Source of the DNA: an uncultured Dokdonia sp.
Lineage (GTDB): Bacteria > Bacteroidota > Bacteroidia > Flavobacteriales > Flavobacteriaceae
Length of the DNA: 64,000 nucleotides
Assembly: GCF_947496725.1 (NCBI RefSeq)
Contig: NZ_CANMDS010000005.1
Coordinates: 186,001-250,000 of the forward strand
Direction of reading: 5' to 3'
Part shown: positions 32,732 to 41,637 of the stretch, piece by piece
Position numbering within the stretch: the stretch's first letter is position 1
Layout: every line of letters starts with the position of its first letter
Notes under the pieces: generated by a model
Seen by the model: only the letters and a program-made list of their open reading frames with translations
Database searches by the model: none
Told to the model about the DNA's origin: nothing
Program-made: the position numbers and the translations under genes

Positions 32732-34024
32732 ATGATACAGGTTAAACGCCAAAATTCATTCTCGAGAATACTTACCCTAGCTGCGGTGGTGCTTCTCACG
32801 TTATCTAGTTCTCTTTTTGCGCAAGATGCACCAGCGGCAGATGCTAAGGCTGGTGAGGCTTTATTTAAAGCAAATTGTGCAGCTTGTCACAAATTATATA
32901 AGCCTATGACTGGGCCGTTACTTCATCAGGTTTCTGAGAAGTACGACCGCGAGTGGTTGTATAAGTGGATCAAGAATAGTCAAGGACTTATTAAGTCTGG
33001 AGACCCTCTTGCTGTAAAAGTATATGAGGAGAATGGTAATAAAGTGATGAACTCTTTTCCTGCATTGTCTAATGCAGATATAGATAACATTCTTGCTTAT
33101 ACAGATACGCCAAAACCTGCTCCTCCGGTTCTTGATGATGGACCTGTTGATGTTAATCAAGGTGGTGGAGTTTCAAATAATCTTATTCTTGCTATCCTTG
33201 GATTTGTATTGTTGCTTCTTGTTGCTGTATTGTTTCTAGTAAATAACACACTTAACAAGTTTGCTTCTGCTCAGGGAATTGAAATGCCGGTAGAGGAAAA
33301 GCGCAAGCCTATCTGGAAGGCATTTGTTGAAAACCAATTCTTAGTATTGGTTTCGGTAATCTTCTTATTATTAGGAAGTGCATATTTCGCTTACGGGTGG
33401 ATGTCGCAAGTAGGGGTTGATCAAGGGTATATGCCTGTACAGCCTATTCACTACTCGCACAGAATTCACGCTGGAGAGAATGCAATAGAGTGTAAATACT
33501 GTCACTCTTCTGCAAGAGTGTCTAAGCATTCTGGTATTCCTTCTCTTAATGTGTGTATGAACTGTCACAAGTCTATCGCAGAAGTTGCTGGACCTGAGTC
33601 TGAGTTTAGCTCTGTTACTGAAGATTACTCTAAAGAGTTTTATGATAAAGAAATCCAAAAGCTATACAAAGCTGTAGGTTGGGATGAGGCAACTCAATCA
33701 TATACTGGGGAAACTCAGGCTGTAGAGTGGGTGCGTATTCATAACCTTCCAGACTTTGCATACTTTAATCACTCACAGCACGTAAGTGTAGCTGGTATAG
33801 AGTGTCAGAAATGTCACGGACCTGTAGAGGAGATGGAAGTAATGTATCAATATGCTCCTCTTACGATGGGATGGTGTATAAACTGTCACCGTGAGACTAA
33901 CGTGAAGATTGAGGGTAATGCATATTACGAAGAGATACACGAGCAACTTGCAAAGAAGTATGGAGTTGAGAAAGTGACAGCTGCTCAAATGGGTGGTCTA
34001 GAATGTGGTAAGTGTCACTACTAA
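32732..34024 (+). CDS. actA: Alternative complex III subunit A, multiheme cytochrome c with an extra N-terminal heme domain
   Basis: The 430 residues start with a signal peptide (about 1-30). A monoheme cytochrome c domain follows with CAACH at 49-53. A membrane helix lies near 152-172, then a second hydrophobic segment near 203-222, then the five-heme domain. CXXCH motifs are at 254 (CKYCH), 275 (CMNCH), 358 (CQKCH), 382 (CINCH) and 425 (CGKCH), the last ending one residue before the C-terminus. Counting all, six hemes c are predicted. ActA carries electrons from the quinol-oxidising part of complex III toward cytochrome oxidase. It is the first gene of the act-cox operon. Confidence 0.94.
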   Translation: MIQVKRQNSFSRILTLAAVVLLTLSSSLFAQDAPAADAKAGEALFKANCAACHKLYKPMTGPLLHQVSEKYDREWLYKWIKNSQGLIKSGDPLAVKVYEENGNKVMNSFPALSNADIDNILAYTDTPKPAPPVLDDGPVDVNQGGGVSNNLILAILGFVLLLLVAVLFLVNNTLNKFASAQGIEMPVEEKRKPIWKAFVENQFLVLVSVIFLLLGSAYFAYGWMSQVGVDQGYMPVQPIHYSHRIHAGENAIECKYCHSSARVSKHSGIPSLNVCMNCHKSIAEVAGPESEFSSVTEDYSKEFYDKEIQKLYKAVGWDEATQSYTGETQAVEWVRIHNLPDFAYFNHSQHVSVAGIECQKCHGPVEEMEVMYQYAPLTMGWCINCHRETNVKIEGNAYYEEIHEQLAKKYGVEKVTAAQMGGLECGKCHY

Positions 34025-34105
34025 TAAACAGAATTTAAGTTTCGAGAGAAACTCTTAATAAAGGTTGCTAAGCGTAGTCGAAGCACAAATTAATAAATCA
34101 ATTAT

Positions 34106-37100
34106 ATGTCATCAAACAAGAAATACTGGAAAAGTGTCGATGAGCTCCACGGAGATGCATCTATCGAGGCACTAAGACAGAATGAGTTTGTACAAGAAAT
34201 TCCGACAGATGAATTTTTAGGTGATAAAGAAACACTTGAAAGTACAGAAACTACACGTCGTGACTTCTTGAAGTACGTAGGTTTCTCTACAGCGGCAGCA
34301 TCGCTTGCGGCTTGTGAGGGTCCTGTTGTAAAGTCTGTTCCTTATGTGGTACAGCCAGAGCAAATAATACCAGGAGTTGCAGATTATTATGCGACTACTA
34401 TTGCAGATGGTTTTGACTTTGCAAGTGTGCTTGTAAAGACTCGTGAGGGTCGCCCTATTAAAATAGAAAACAATGACCTTGCTAAGGCAGGTTTTGGTGC
34501 AAACGCTCGTGTGCACGCATCTGTTCTGGGAATGTACGATACAAAACGTGCGCAGTTTCCAACGGCAGGAGGAGAAGAGGTTTCTTGGACAGATATAGAT
34601 AAAGGTGTAGTTGCTGCGCTTGAAAATGGTAAGAAAGCAGTATTGCTTACTCAAACATTTGCAAGTCCATCTACAGATAAACTCATAGGAGAGTTTATTG
34701 CAAAGTATCCTAATGTTTCTCACGTTGCTTATGATGCTGCTGGAGAACAATTTGCTTTAGATGCTTTTGAAATAAAATACGGTTTCCGTGCATTGCCAGA
34801 TTATGATTTTGGTGCTGCGGAAGTAATTGTCTCAGTAGGGGCGGACTTTTTAGGAGATTGGAATGGTGGTGGGTACGACTCTGCTTACGGTAAGTCTCGT
34901 ATACCTAAAAATGGAAAGATGTCTAAGCACTTCCAGTTTGAGGCAAATATGTCTCTTTCTGGTGCAAATGCAGATGTACGTGTTCCAGCTACACCATCAC
35001 AACAAAAATTAATAGTGCAGGCACTAGCTGGTGGATCTGCTTCTGGTCTTTCAGAAGGAGTGAAGGCTAAGGTTGCTCAAGCGCGTAAGGCACTTCTTGC
35101 TGCTGGTAGTAAAGGATTACTTGTAACAGGTGTGCAAGATGTTTCTACGCAGAGAATTGCACTTGACTTTAATGAGGGTAAAGTGGTAATGGATACTGCT
35201 AAGCCTAAGCTTACAAGATCTGGAGATGCTCGTAAAGTGATGCAGCTTGTAAAAGAAATGAACGCTGGTCAAGTAGGAACACTTATTATGGCTGGAGTAA
35301 ATCCTGCGTATAGTCTTCCTAACGCAGATGAGTTTGTTGCTGGTCTTGCAAAGGTTGACGTTTCTGTAGCTTGTTCATTAAGAGCAGATGAGACAGCGGC
35401 ACTTTCTACTCATATTGCACCAGTACCACACTACCTTGAGTCTTGGGGAGATGTGCAGATTAAAATGGGTGAGGTAAGTTTACAGCAGCCTACAATAAAA
35501 GAGATATTTAATACACGTCAGTTTCAGCAAAGTTTACTTAACTGGATGGGTGTAGATAAAACATATTACAGCTACCTTAAAGAGACTATGTCTTCGGCAG
35601 GTATCGCTTTCAATAAGTCTGTTCAAGCAGGAGTTGTTGAGACTAGCGCTTTCGCGAAAGCGGTAACCGCATCAAACACTTCTATAGCTTCAGATGCTGG
35701 TCTTGCGAGTACATTGCAAGGGAGTAATGGAGGTTTTGAGCTTACGTTGTATACAAAAACTTCAATGGGTGATGGAACTCAGGCAAACAACCCTTGGTTA
35801 CAAGAGATGCCAGATCCATTAACACGTTGTACCTGGGATAACTACTTAACAATGTCTGAGGCAGATGCTAAAGAACTTGGATTGTGGTTTGATAGAAGTT
35901 CATTCTTTACAGAAGCACGTCACGATGCAAATGGTGGTCTTAATGGTCACTATGCTAACGTTACTGTGAACGGTGTCACTATTGAGAAAGTACCGGTAAT
36001 GATACAGCCAGGACAAGCTAAAGGATCTGTAGGTCTTGCGGTAGGTTATGGTCGTAAAGAAAGCATACAAGAGGAGATGCAAACGGGTGTTAATGCATTC
36101 CCGTTAATGCAAAACTTCCAGACTACTCAAAGTGTTACTATTGAAAAAGTAGGTGGTGTACACGAGTTTGCCTCTGTACAACAGCACAACACACTTATGG
36201 GTCGTGGTGATATCGTAAAAGAGACGACTCTTGAGATATTCAATACAAAAGATAAGCATTTCTGGAACGCGGTTCCTGAGGTGAGTAAAGCACACGTAGA
36301 GTACGAAGTGACATCGCCAGAAGTTGATCTTTGGGAGGAGTTTGATCGCTCAGTAGGGCATCACTTTAACCTTGCTATTGATCTTAATGCTTGTACTGGT
36401 TGTGGAGCTTGTGTAATTGCTTGTCACGCTGAGAATAATGTTCCTGTAGTAGGAAAGTCTGAAATACGTCGTAGCCGTGATATGCACTGGTTACGTATAG
36501 ATAGATATTATTCGTCTGAGGATACATTTGCTCAAGATGATACTAAGAAGGAAGAGTTTGATGGATTAGGTGGTGATAAAGGTTCTCTTGGAGGATTTGG
36601 AGAGCTTGAAGATCCAGCTGCAAATCCACAGGTTGCTTTCCAACCTATAATGTGTCAGCACTGTAACCACGCTCCTTGTGAGACTGTGTGTCCAGTAGCA
36701 GCTACATCACACGGTCGACAAGGTCAAAACCATATGGCTTACAACCGTTGTGTAGGTACTCGTTACTGTGCAAACAACTGTCCTTATAAAGTACGTCGTT
36801 TCAACTGGTTCCTTTATAATGGTAATGATGAGTTTGATTATTATATGAACAATGATCTTGGACGTATGGTTATTAACCCAGATGTTACTGTTCGTTCTAG
36901 AGGGGTTATGGAGAAATGTTCTATGTGTATTCAAATGACACAAAAGACTATTCTTGATGCTAAGCGCGAAGGACGTAAGGTTAAAGACGGAGAGTTTGCA
37001 ACAGCTTGTTCTAACGCTTGTACAACTGGAGCACTTGCCTTTGGTGATATTAATGACAAGAGCAGTGAGATTGCAGAACTTAAAGAAGATGATCGTATGT

Positions 37101-37177
37101 ATCACTTACTTGAGCACGTAGGAACAAAACCAAATGTATTCTACCAGACAATGGTACGTAATACAGAAGAAGTATAA
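34106..37177 (+). CDS. actB: Alternative complex III subunit B, molybdopterin-oxidoreductase-like iron-sulfur protein
   Basis: The 1023 residues begin with a cytosolic-looking leader, then a Tat-type TTRRDFLKYVGF at 49-60. A long domain related to molybdopterin oxidoreductases (B1) spans about 100-720, and a ferredoxin-like domain (B2) follows. The latter holds four cysteine groups: CTGCGACVIAC starting at 763, CQHCNHAPCETVC, CVGTRYCANNC and CSMCIQM with CSNAC, enough for one [3Fe-4S] and three [4Fe-4S] clusters in this family. It passes electrons from quinol to ActA on the periplasmic side. Palindrome copy 13 encodes SAFAKAV at about 516. The gap to actA contains only a small GAGA-loop hairpin. 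Confidence 0.95.
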   Translation: MSSNKKYWKSVDELHGDASIEALRQNEFVQEIPTDEFLGDKETLESTETTRRDFLKYVGFSTAAASLAACEGPVVKSVPYVVQPEQIIPGVADYYATTIADGFDFASVLVKTREGRPIKIENNDLAKAGFGANARVHASVLGMYDTKRAQFPTAGGEEVSWTDIDKGVVAALENGKKAVLLTQTFASPSTDKLIGEFIAKYPNVSHVAYDAAGEQFALDAFEIKYGFRALPDYDFGAAEVIVSVGADFLGDWNGGGYDSAYGKSRIPKNGKMSKHFQFEANMSLSGANADVRVPATPSQQKLIVQALAGGSASGLSEGVKAKVAQARKALLAAGSKGLLVTGVQDVSTQRIALDFNEGKVVMDTAKPKLTRSGDARKVMQLVKEMNAGQVGTLIMAGVNPAYSLPNADEFVAGLAKVDVSVACSLRADETAALSTHIAPVPHYLESWGDVQIKMGEVSLQQPTIKEIFNTRQFQQSLLNWMGVDKTYYSYLKETMSSAGIAFNKSVQAGVVETSAFAKAVTASNTSIASDAGLASTLQGSNGGFELTLYTKTSMGDGTQANNPWLQEMPDPLTRCTWDNYLTMSEADAKELGLWFDRSSFFTEARHDANGGLNGHYANVTVNGVTIEKVPVMIQPGQAKGSVGLAVGYGRKESIQEEMQTGVNAFPLMQNFQTTQSVTIEKVGGVHEFASVQQHNTLMGRGDIVKETTLEIFNTKDKHFWNAVPEVSKAHVEYEVTSPEVDLWEEFDRSVGHHFNLAIDLNACTGCGACVIACHAENNVPVVGKSEIRRSRDMHWLRIDRYYSSEDTFAQDDTKKEEFDGLGGDKGSLGGFGELEDPAANPQVAFQPIMCQHCNHAPCETVCPVAATSHGRQGQNHMAYNRCVGTRYCANNCPYKVRRFNWFLYNGNDEFDYYMNNDLGRMVINPDVTVRSRGVMEKCSMCIQMTQKTILDAKREGRKVKDGEFATACSNACTTGALAFGDINDKSSEIAELKEDDRMYHLLEHVGTKPNVFYQTMVRNTEEV
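35647..35662. repeat. Iterated palindrome copy 13 (inside actB)
   Basis: Perfect 16-bp palindrome CGCTTTCGCGAAAGCG, encoding AFAKA on the plus strand, in a weakly conserved-looking stretch between the two main domains. Confidence 0.97.
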
Positions 37178-37210
37178 AACAACTAATCTAAAGACTAATT
37201 ATATAGGATT

Positions 37211-38971
37211 ATGGCGCATTACGAAGCACCTATACGAAGACCACTAGTTACCGGAGATAAGACCTATCACGATGTAACATTAGATATCGTTGCTCCAGTG
37301 GAGGGACGTGCAAATAAATCTTGGTGGCTCGTATTCTCTATCGCACTAGTAGCTTTCTTATGGGGAATAGGCTGTATTATCTATACTGTAACAAACGGTA
37401 TCGGTAGTTGGGGTCTAAATAAAACCGTAGGTTGGGCTTGGGATATTACCAACTTTGTATGGTGGGTAGGTATCGGTCACGCAGGAACACTAATTTCTGC
37501 AGTACTATTATTATTCCGTCAGAAGTGGCGTATGGCAATTAACCGTTCTGCAGAGGCGATGACTATTTTCTCTGTAGTGCAAGCAGGATTATTCCCTATT
37601 ATACATATGGGGCGTCCTTGGTTAGCTTACTGGGTATTACCTATACCTAACCAGTTTGGTTCTTTATGGGTAAACTTTAACTCTCCGCTACTTTGGGATG
37701 TATTTGCAATATCAACATACCTTTCTGTATCATTAGTTTTCTGGTGGACTGGATTATTACCTGACTTTGCAATGATACGTGATAGAGCTGTTAAGCCTTT
37801 CCAGAAGAAAATCTATAGTTTACTTTCATTTGGTTGGTCTGGTAGAGCAAAAGATTGGCAGCGTTTTGAAGAGGTGTCACTTGTTCTTGCAGGTCTGGCA
37901 ACACCGCTTGTACTTTCTGTACACACGATTGTATCTTTTGACTTTGCTACGTCGGTTATACCGGGATGGCACACCACGATTTTCCCTCCTTACTTTGTTG
38001 CGGGAGCGGTATTCTCAGGGTTTGCAATGGTAAACACGCTTCTTATTATAATGCGTAAAGTTGTAAGTCTTGAAGCTTACATCACAATACAGCACATTGA
38101 ACTTATGAATATTGTAATTATGATTACAGGTTCTATAGTAGGTGTAGCTTATATTACTGAGTTATTTATGGCTTGGTATTCTGGAGTGGAATATGAGCAA
38201 TATGCATTCTTAAACAGAGCAACAGGACCTTATGCTTGGTCTTATTGGGCAATGATGACGTGTAACGTTTTCTCTCCGCAGTTTATGTGGTTCCCAAAAT
38301 TAAGAAGATCTATAATGTTCTCTTTTATCATATCAATTGTTGTAAACATCGGGATGTGGTTTGAGCGTTTTGTAATTATTGTAACATCACTTCACCGTGA
38401 TTACCTTCCATCTTCTTGGACGATGTTCTCACCTACATTTGTAGATATAGGTATCTTCATAGGTACTATAGGTTTCTTCTTTGTATTGTTCTTATTATAT
38501 GCACGTACATTCCCAGTGATTGCACAAGCAGAGGTTAAGACTATTATGAAGTCATCTGGAGAGCGTTATAAAAAATTACGTGAGTCTGGACAATCACTAG
38601 TAGGCACAGGAGCAGATCCTCGTACATCTGGTGGGCCAGTAAAGATTAATCTTGATGGTGCATACATTGCAAAACCTCAAGAGGTTGCTGCTGGTGAGAC
38701 TGTGATACCAGAAGATACGCACGGTAATGAATCATTAGTTAATCGTCTTGGGATTTTTGACGCTGCTACTCAAAAAGCAGATGACCTTAAGGTAATTAAT
38801 GGTATAGGACCAAAAATGGAAGAGAAGCTTAACGAACTAGGAATTTATACGTACGAGCAAGTAGGTAAAATGACTTCTGTTGAGTACAACTTATTAGATA
38901 ATCTAACTGGATCATTTCCTGGTCGCGCAGAGCGTGATGATTGGGCAGGTCAAGCTAACAATCTTAAATAA
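37211..38971 (+). CDS. actC: Alternative complex III subunit C, NrfD-like quinol-binding protein with a C-terminal HhH-like extension
   Basis: The 586 residues contain about ten membrane helices of the NrfD/PsrC type. The family binds menaquinol at the periplasmic side and may couple proton movement; FVWWVGIGHAGTLISAVLLL and NIVIMITGSIVGVAYITELF are typical. The last 63 or so residues (524-586) are separate from the membrane domain. DDLKVINGIGPKMEEKLNEL and the following YTYEQVGKM look like the helix-hairpin-helix module found on some Nuo and ribosomal proteins. ActC and ActF are the two large membrane arms of the complex. The gap to actB is 33 bases. Confidence 0.93.
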   Translation: MAHYEAPIRRPLVTGDKTYHDVTLDIVAPVEGRANKSWWLVFSIALVAFLWGIGCIIYTVTNGIGSWGLNKTVGWAWDITNFVWWVGIGHAGTLISAVLLLFRQKWRMAINRSAEAMTIFSVVQAGLFPIIHMGRPWLAYWVLPIPNQFGSLWVNFNSPLLWDVFAISTYLSVSLVFWWTGLLPDFAMIRDRAVKPFQKKIYSLLSFGWSGRAKDWQRFEEVSLVLAGLATPLVLSVHTIVSFDFATSVIPGWHTTIFPPYFVAGAVFSGFAMVNTLLIIMRKVVSLEAYITIQHIELMNIVIMITGSIVGVAYITELFMAWYSGVEYEQYAFLNRATGPYAWSYWAMMTCNVFSPQFMWFPKLRRSIMFSFIISIVVNIGMWFERFVIIVTSLHRDYLPSSWTMFSPTFVDIGIFIGTIGFFFVLFLLYARTFPVIAQAEVKTIMKSSGERYKKLRESGQSLVGTGADPRTSGGPVKINLDGAYIAKPQEVAAGETVIPEDTHGNESLVNRLGIFDAATQKADDLKVINGIGPKMEEKLNELGIYTYEQVGKMTSVEYNLLDNLTGSFPGRAERDDWAGQANNLK

Positions 38972-38977
38972 TTAAGT

Positions 38978-39508
38978 ATGGCATCTACAGTTATACACGC
39001 AATATACTCTGATGACGACGTTCTTATGAACGCTGTAAAGGAGGTTAGAAAAAAACATCTTCATATTAATGAGGTGTATACACCATTCCCTGTACACGGG
39101 TTAGATAAGGCTATGGGGCTTGCGCCTACTCGTCTTGCTATTACTGCCTTTTTATACGGATGTGTGGGAATTACAGTAGCAACATTAATGATGAATTTCA
39201 TTATGATTGAAGACTGGCCACAAAACATAGGTGGTAAGCCATCTTTCAGCTACATTGAGAATATGCCAGCTTTTGTGCCTATTATGTTTGAGCTTACGGT
39301 ATTTTTTGCAGCTCACTTAATGGTTATTACTTTCTATATGAGAAGTAAATTATGGCCTTTTAAGAAAGCTGAAAATCCAGATGTACGCACGACAGATGAT
39401 CACTTCCTTATGGAGATTGATGCAACTGGAAAAGATGGAAAAGAACTTGCAGACTTTTTAGTAACAACTGGAGCTGTAGAGATTAATTTAATTGCAAACG
39501 AAGCATAA
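38978..39508 (+). CDS. actD: Alternative complex III subunit D (DUF3341)
   Basis: The 176 residues match the DUF3341 family. A cytosolic N-terminal part (STVIHAIYSDDDVLMNAVKE) is followed by two membrane helices, LAITAFLYGCVGITVATLMM and VPIMFELTVFFAAHLMVITF, and then a short C-terminal domain (DHFLMEIDATGK). It is an accessory membrane subunit that packs between the two large arms. It lies six bases after actC and nine before actE, which fixes its role by context as well as by sequence. Confidence 0.93.
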   Translation: MASTVIHAIYSDDDVLMNAVKEVRKKHLHINEVYTPFPVHGLDKAMGLAPTRLAITAFLYGCVGITVATLMMNFIMIEDWPQNIGGKPSFSYIENMPAFVPIMFELTVFFAAHLMVITFYMRSKLWPFKKAENPDVRTTDDHFLMEIDATGKDGKELADFLVTTGAVEINLIANEA

Positions 39509-39517
39509 GTCAACGCA

Positions 39518-40216
39518 ATGAAGAATATATTTAAAATAGCTGTTTTGTTTATCGCTTTTGGCAGTATGATTTCTTGTCAAGATGATAATAAACCTAATTA
39601 TCAGTATATGCCTAATATGTACGTATCTGTAGGCTATGAAACTTACGGTAAGTATGAGGTGTTTCCTGAAGGGTATGAAGCTTTAAAACCGGCAGAAGGC
39701 TCGGTGATGAGAGGGTGGTTACCATATGATTATGAAAATACTATTGAAGGAAAAGCTTCCGCGAAAGCGAAACTGAAAAACCCATTACCTTATACAGAGG
39801 GGAATTATGTTAAGGGTAATGAATTATATAACATTTACTGCGGTATCTGTCACGGTGTAAAAGGTGACGGAAAAGGAACATTAGCAAAAAGAGAGAAAAT
39901 ACTAGGGGTCCCTGCATATAACGATGCTGGTAGAGCTATCACTGAAGGTAGTGTATACCACGTGATGTATTACGGTATTAACTCTATGGGATCTTATGCA
40001 TCGCAGATGACGGAAGACGAACTTTGGATGGTTGATCATTACGTAATGGGTCTTAAAGATGCATTAGATGGAAAACCTGAGAGAGCGTTTACAGCAGCAG
40101 AAATTATTGAGGAAATGACAGAGGGTAAGATTGATACAGATCTTAACGAAGGTGCAGTAGATGCTATACCAGGTCCTGAGTCTGAGCCAATGAATGCAGC
40201 AGGTAACGAACACTAA
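39518..40216 (+). CDS. actE: Alternative complex III subunit E, monoheme cytochrome c lipoprotein
   Basis: The 232 residues carry a lipoprotein signal peptide with lipobox MISC, so Cys20 is lipidated and anchors the protein on the periplasmic face. One heme motif, CGICH starting at residue 108 (YNIYCGICHGVKGDGKG), is present, and a later GSYASQM region can supply the axial Met. It probably takes electrons from ActA. A degenerate palindrome at 39755-39768 encodes ASAKA before the heme domain. The fourth-base change in that copy keeps the amino acid series similar to other copies. Confidence 0.93.
   Translation: MKNIFKIAVLFIAFGSMISCQDDNKPNYQYMPNMYVSVGYETYGKYEVFPEGYEALKPAEGSVMRGWLPYDYENTIEGKASAKAKLKNPLPYTEGNYVKGNELYNIYCGICHGVKGDGKGTLAKREKILGVPAYNDAGRAITEGSVYHVMYYGINSMGSYASQMTEDELWMVDHYVMGLKDALDGKPERAFTAAEIIEEMTEGKIDTDLNEGAVDAIPGPESEPMNAAGNEH
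39755..39768. repeat. Iterated palindrome, one-mismatch copy (inside actE)
   Basis: GCTTCCGCGAAAGC differs from the core at one base (T to C). It encodes ASAKA in the same frame as the AFAKA copies. Confidence 0.75.
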
Positions 40217-40245
40217 TAACTAACGGAACAACCGATATTTAAGAT

Positions 40246-41610
40246 ATGTACACATTATCTAAAAACTTAAAATTATCAGCGATTATCTTTATGGTAGTAG
40301 GATTTGTCCTATTTGCTGTAGATTACGTTTTCTTACCAAAGACAATAGCAGATATTGAAGCAATGCACGCAGGTGATGCCCACGGAGGTGGTCACGGAGA
40401 TGCAACAGTTGCAGATGCTCACGAAGCAGATACACACCACGTAGCAACCGATGATGCACACGCAGAAGACGGTCACGTAATGACCGAAGAAGAGCATAAT
40501 GAGCACTTACTAGCAGGTTACCAAAATAAACCTTGGTCTGCTGTTTATATCGCTGCTTTTTTCTTCTTTATGATTTCTCTAGGGTGTCTTGCATTCTACG
40601 CAGTACAATATGCTGCTCAGGCTGGATGGTCGCCTTTATTACTTAGAGTGATGGAGGGTATAACAGGATATCTTTTACCTGGAAGTATAATAATGTTTGT
40701 TTTACTAGCATTATCTGGATTCCATTTTAACCATATGTTCCACTGGATGGCAGATGGAATTACTGATCCAGCAAGTGATAACTATGATAAGCTTATTGCT
40801 GGTAAATCAGGATGGTTAAATGTGCCTTGGTTACTTATTAGAGCTGCAATTTTTATTGCTGGATGGAATATTTACAGATTCTTTGCTGTAAAGTTCTCAA
40901 AAGAGCAGGATGAAGCATCTGATAACAAATCACATAAAAAGTCATTTAAAATTGCGGCAGCATTCTTAGTGTTCTTCTTATACACTGAGTCAATGATGTC
41001 TTGGGATTGGATTATGTCTATCGATCCTCACTGGTTTAGTACTCTCTTTGGATGGTACGTACTTGCAGGTATGATGGTTTGTGGTATAACTACCATCGCT
41101 CTCATAACTATGATACTTAAGGGTGCAGGTTACTTACAGAGTGTAAATGATAGCCACATACACGATCTTGCTAAATTTATGTTCGGTTTCAGTATTTTCT
41201 GGACGTACTTATGGTTCTCACAGTTTATGCTTATATGGTACTCAAACATACCAGAAGAGGTAACGTATTACATACAACGTATTGAAGATTATAACTTACC
41301 ATTCTTTGGTATGTTAGTTATGAATTTCCTTTTCCCATTATTAATATTAATGAATAGCGATTTCAAACGAGTTAACTGGTTTGTAGTAATGGCTGGTATA
41401 GTAATCTTATTAGGTCACTATGTAGACATCTTCAATATGGTTATGCCAGGTACAGTAGGACAGGCTTGGTCGTTTGGATTTGTAGAAATAGGATCACTTA
41501 TGTTCTTCTTTGGATTGTTTGTACTGATTGTTTTCAGTTCACTTACAAAACGTCCTTTAGAGCCTAAGCGTAATCCGCTTATTGAAGAAAGTAAACACTT
41601 TCACTATTAG
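40246..41610 (+). CDS. actF: Alternative complex III subunit F, NrfD-like membrane protein
   Basis: The 454 residues have about ten membrane helices and belong to the quinol:cytochrome c oxidoreductase F family, paralogous to ActC. After the first helix (SAIIFMVVGFVLFAVDYVFL), residues 41-87 form a loop with ten histidines among Ala, Asp, Glu and Gly, perhaps metal-binding. Later segments SMMSWDWIMSIDPHWFSTLF and FWTYLWFSQFMLIWYSNIPE are typical. It forms the second membrane arm of the complex. Twenty-nine bases separate it from actE and 27 from coxB. Confidence 0.92.
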   Translation: MYTLSKNLKLSAIIFMVVGFVLFAVDYVFLPKTIADIEAMHAGDAHGGGHGDATVADAHEADTHHVATDDAHAEDGHVMTEEEHNEHLLAGYQNKPWSAVYIAAFFFFMISLGCLAFYAVQYAAQAGWSPLLLRVMEGITGYLLPGSIIMFVLLALSGFHFNHMFHWMADGITDPASDNYDKLIAGKSGWLNVPWLLIRAAIFIAGWNIYRFFAVKFSKEQDEASDNKSHKKSFKIAAAFLVFFLYTESMMSWDWIMSIDPHWFSTLFGWYVLAGMMVCGITTIALITMILKGAGYLQSVNDSHIHDLAKFMFGFSIFWTYLWFSQFMLIWYSNIPEEVTYYIQRIEDYNLPFFGMLVMNFLFPLLILMNSDFKRVNWFVVMAGIVILLGHYVDIFNMVMPGTVGQAWSFGFVEIGSLMFFFGLFVLIVFSSLTKRPLEPKRNPLIEESKHFHY

Positions 41611-41637
41611 AATATAGATTAAAGAAGTTAGAAAGCA

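Noticed and set aside
34039-34053. Small hairpin AGTTTC-GAGA-GAAACT between actA and actB
   Set aside because: Only a six-base stem with no U-tract; it may affect mRNA processing, but nothing supports a terminator or riboswitch.
34217-34750. A 177-codon antisense open frame within actB
   Set aside because: It lies within a well-supported gene, its product is Cys/Ser/Arg-rich with no recognisable domain, and it has no promoter or partner.
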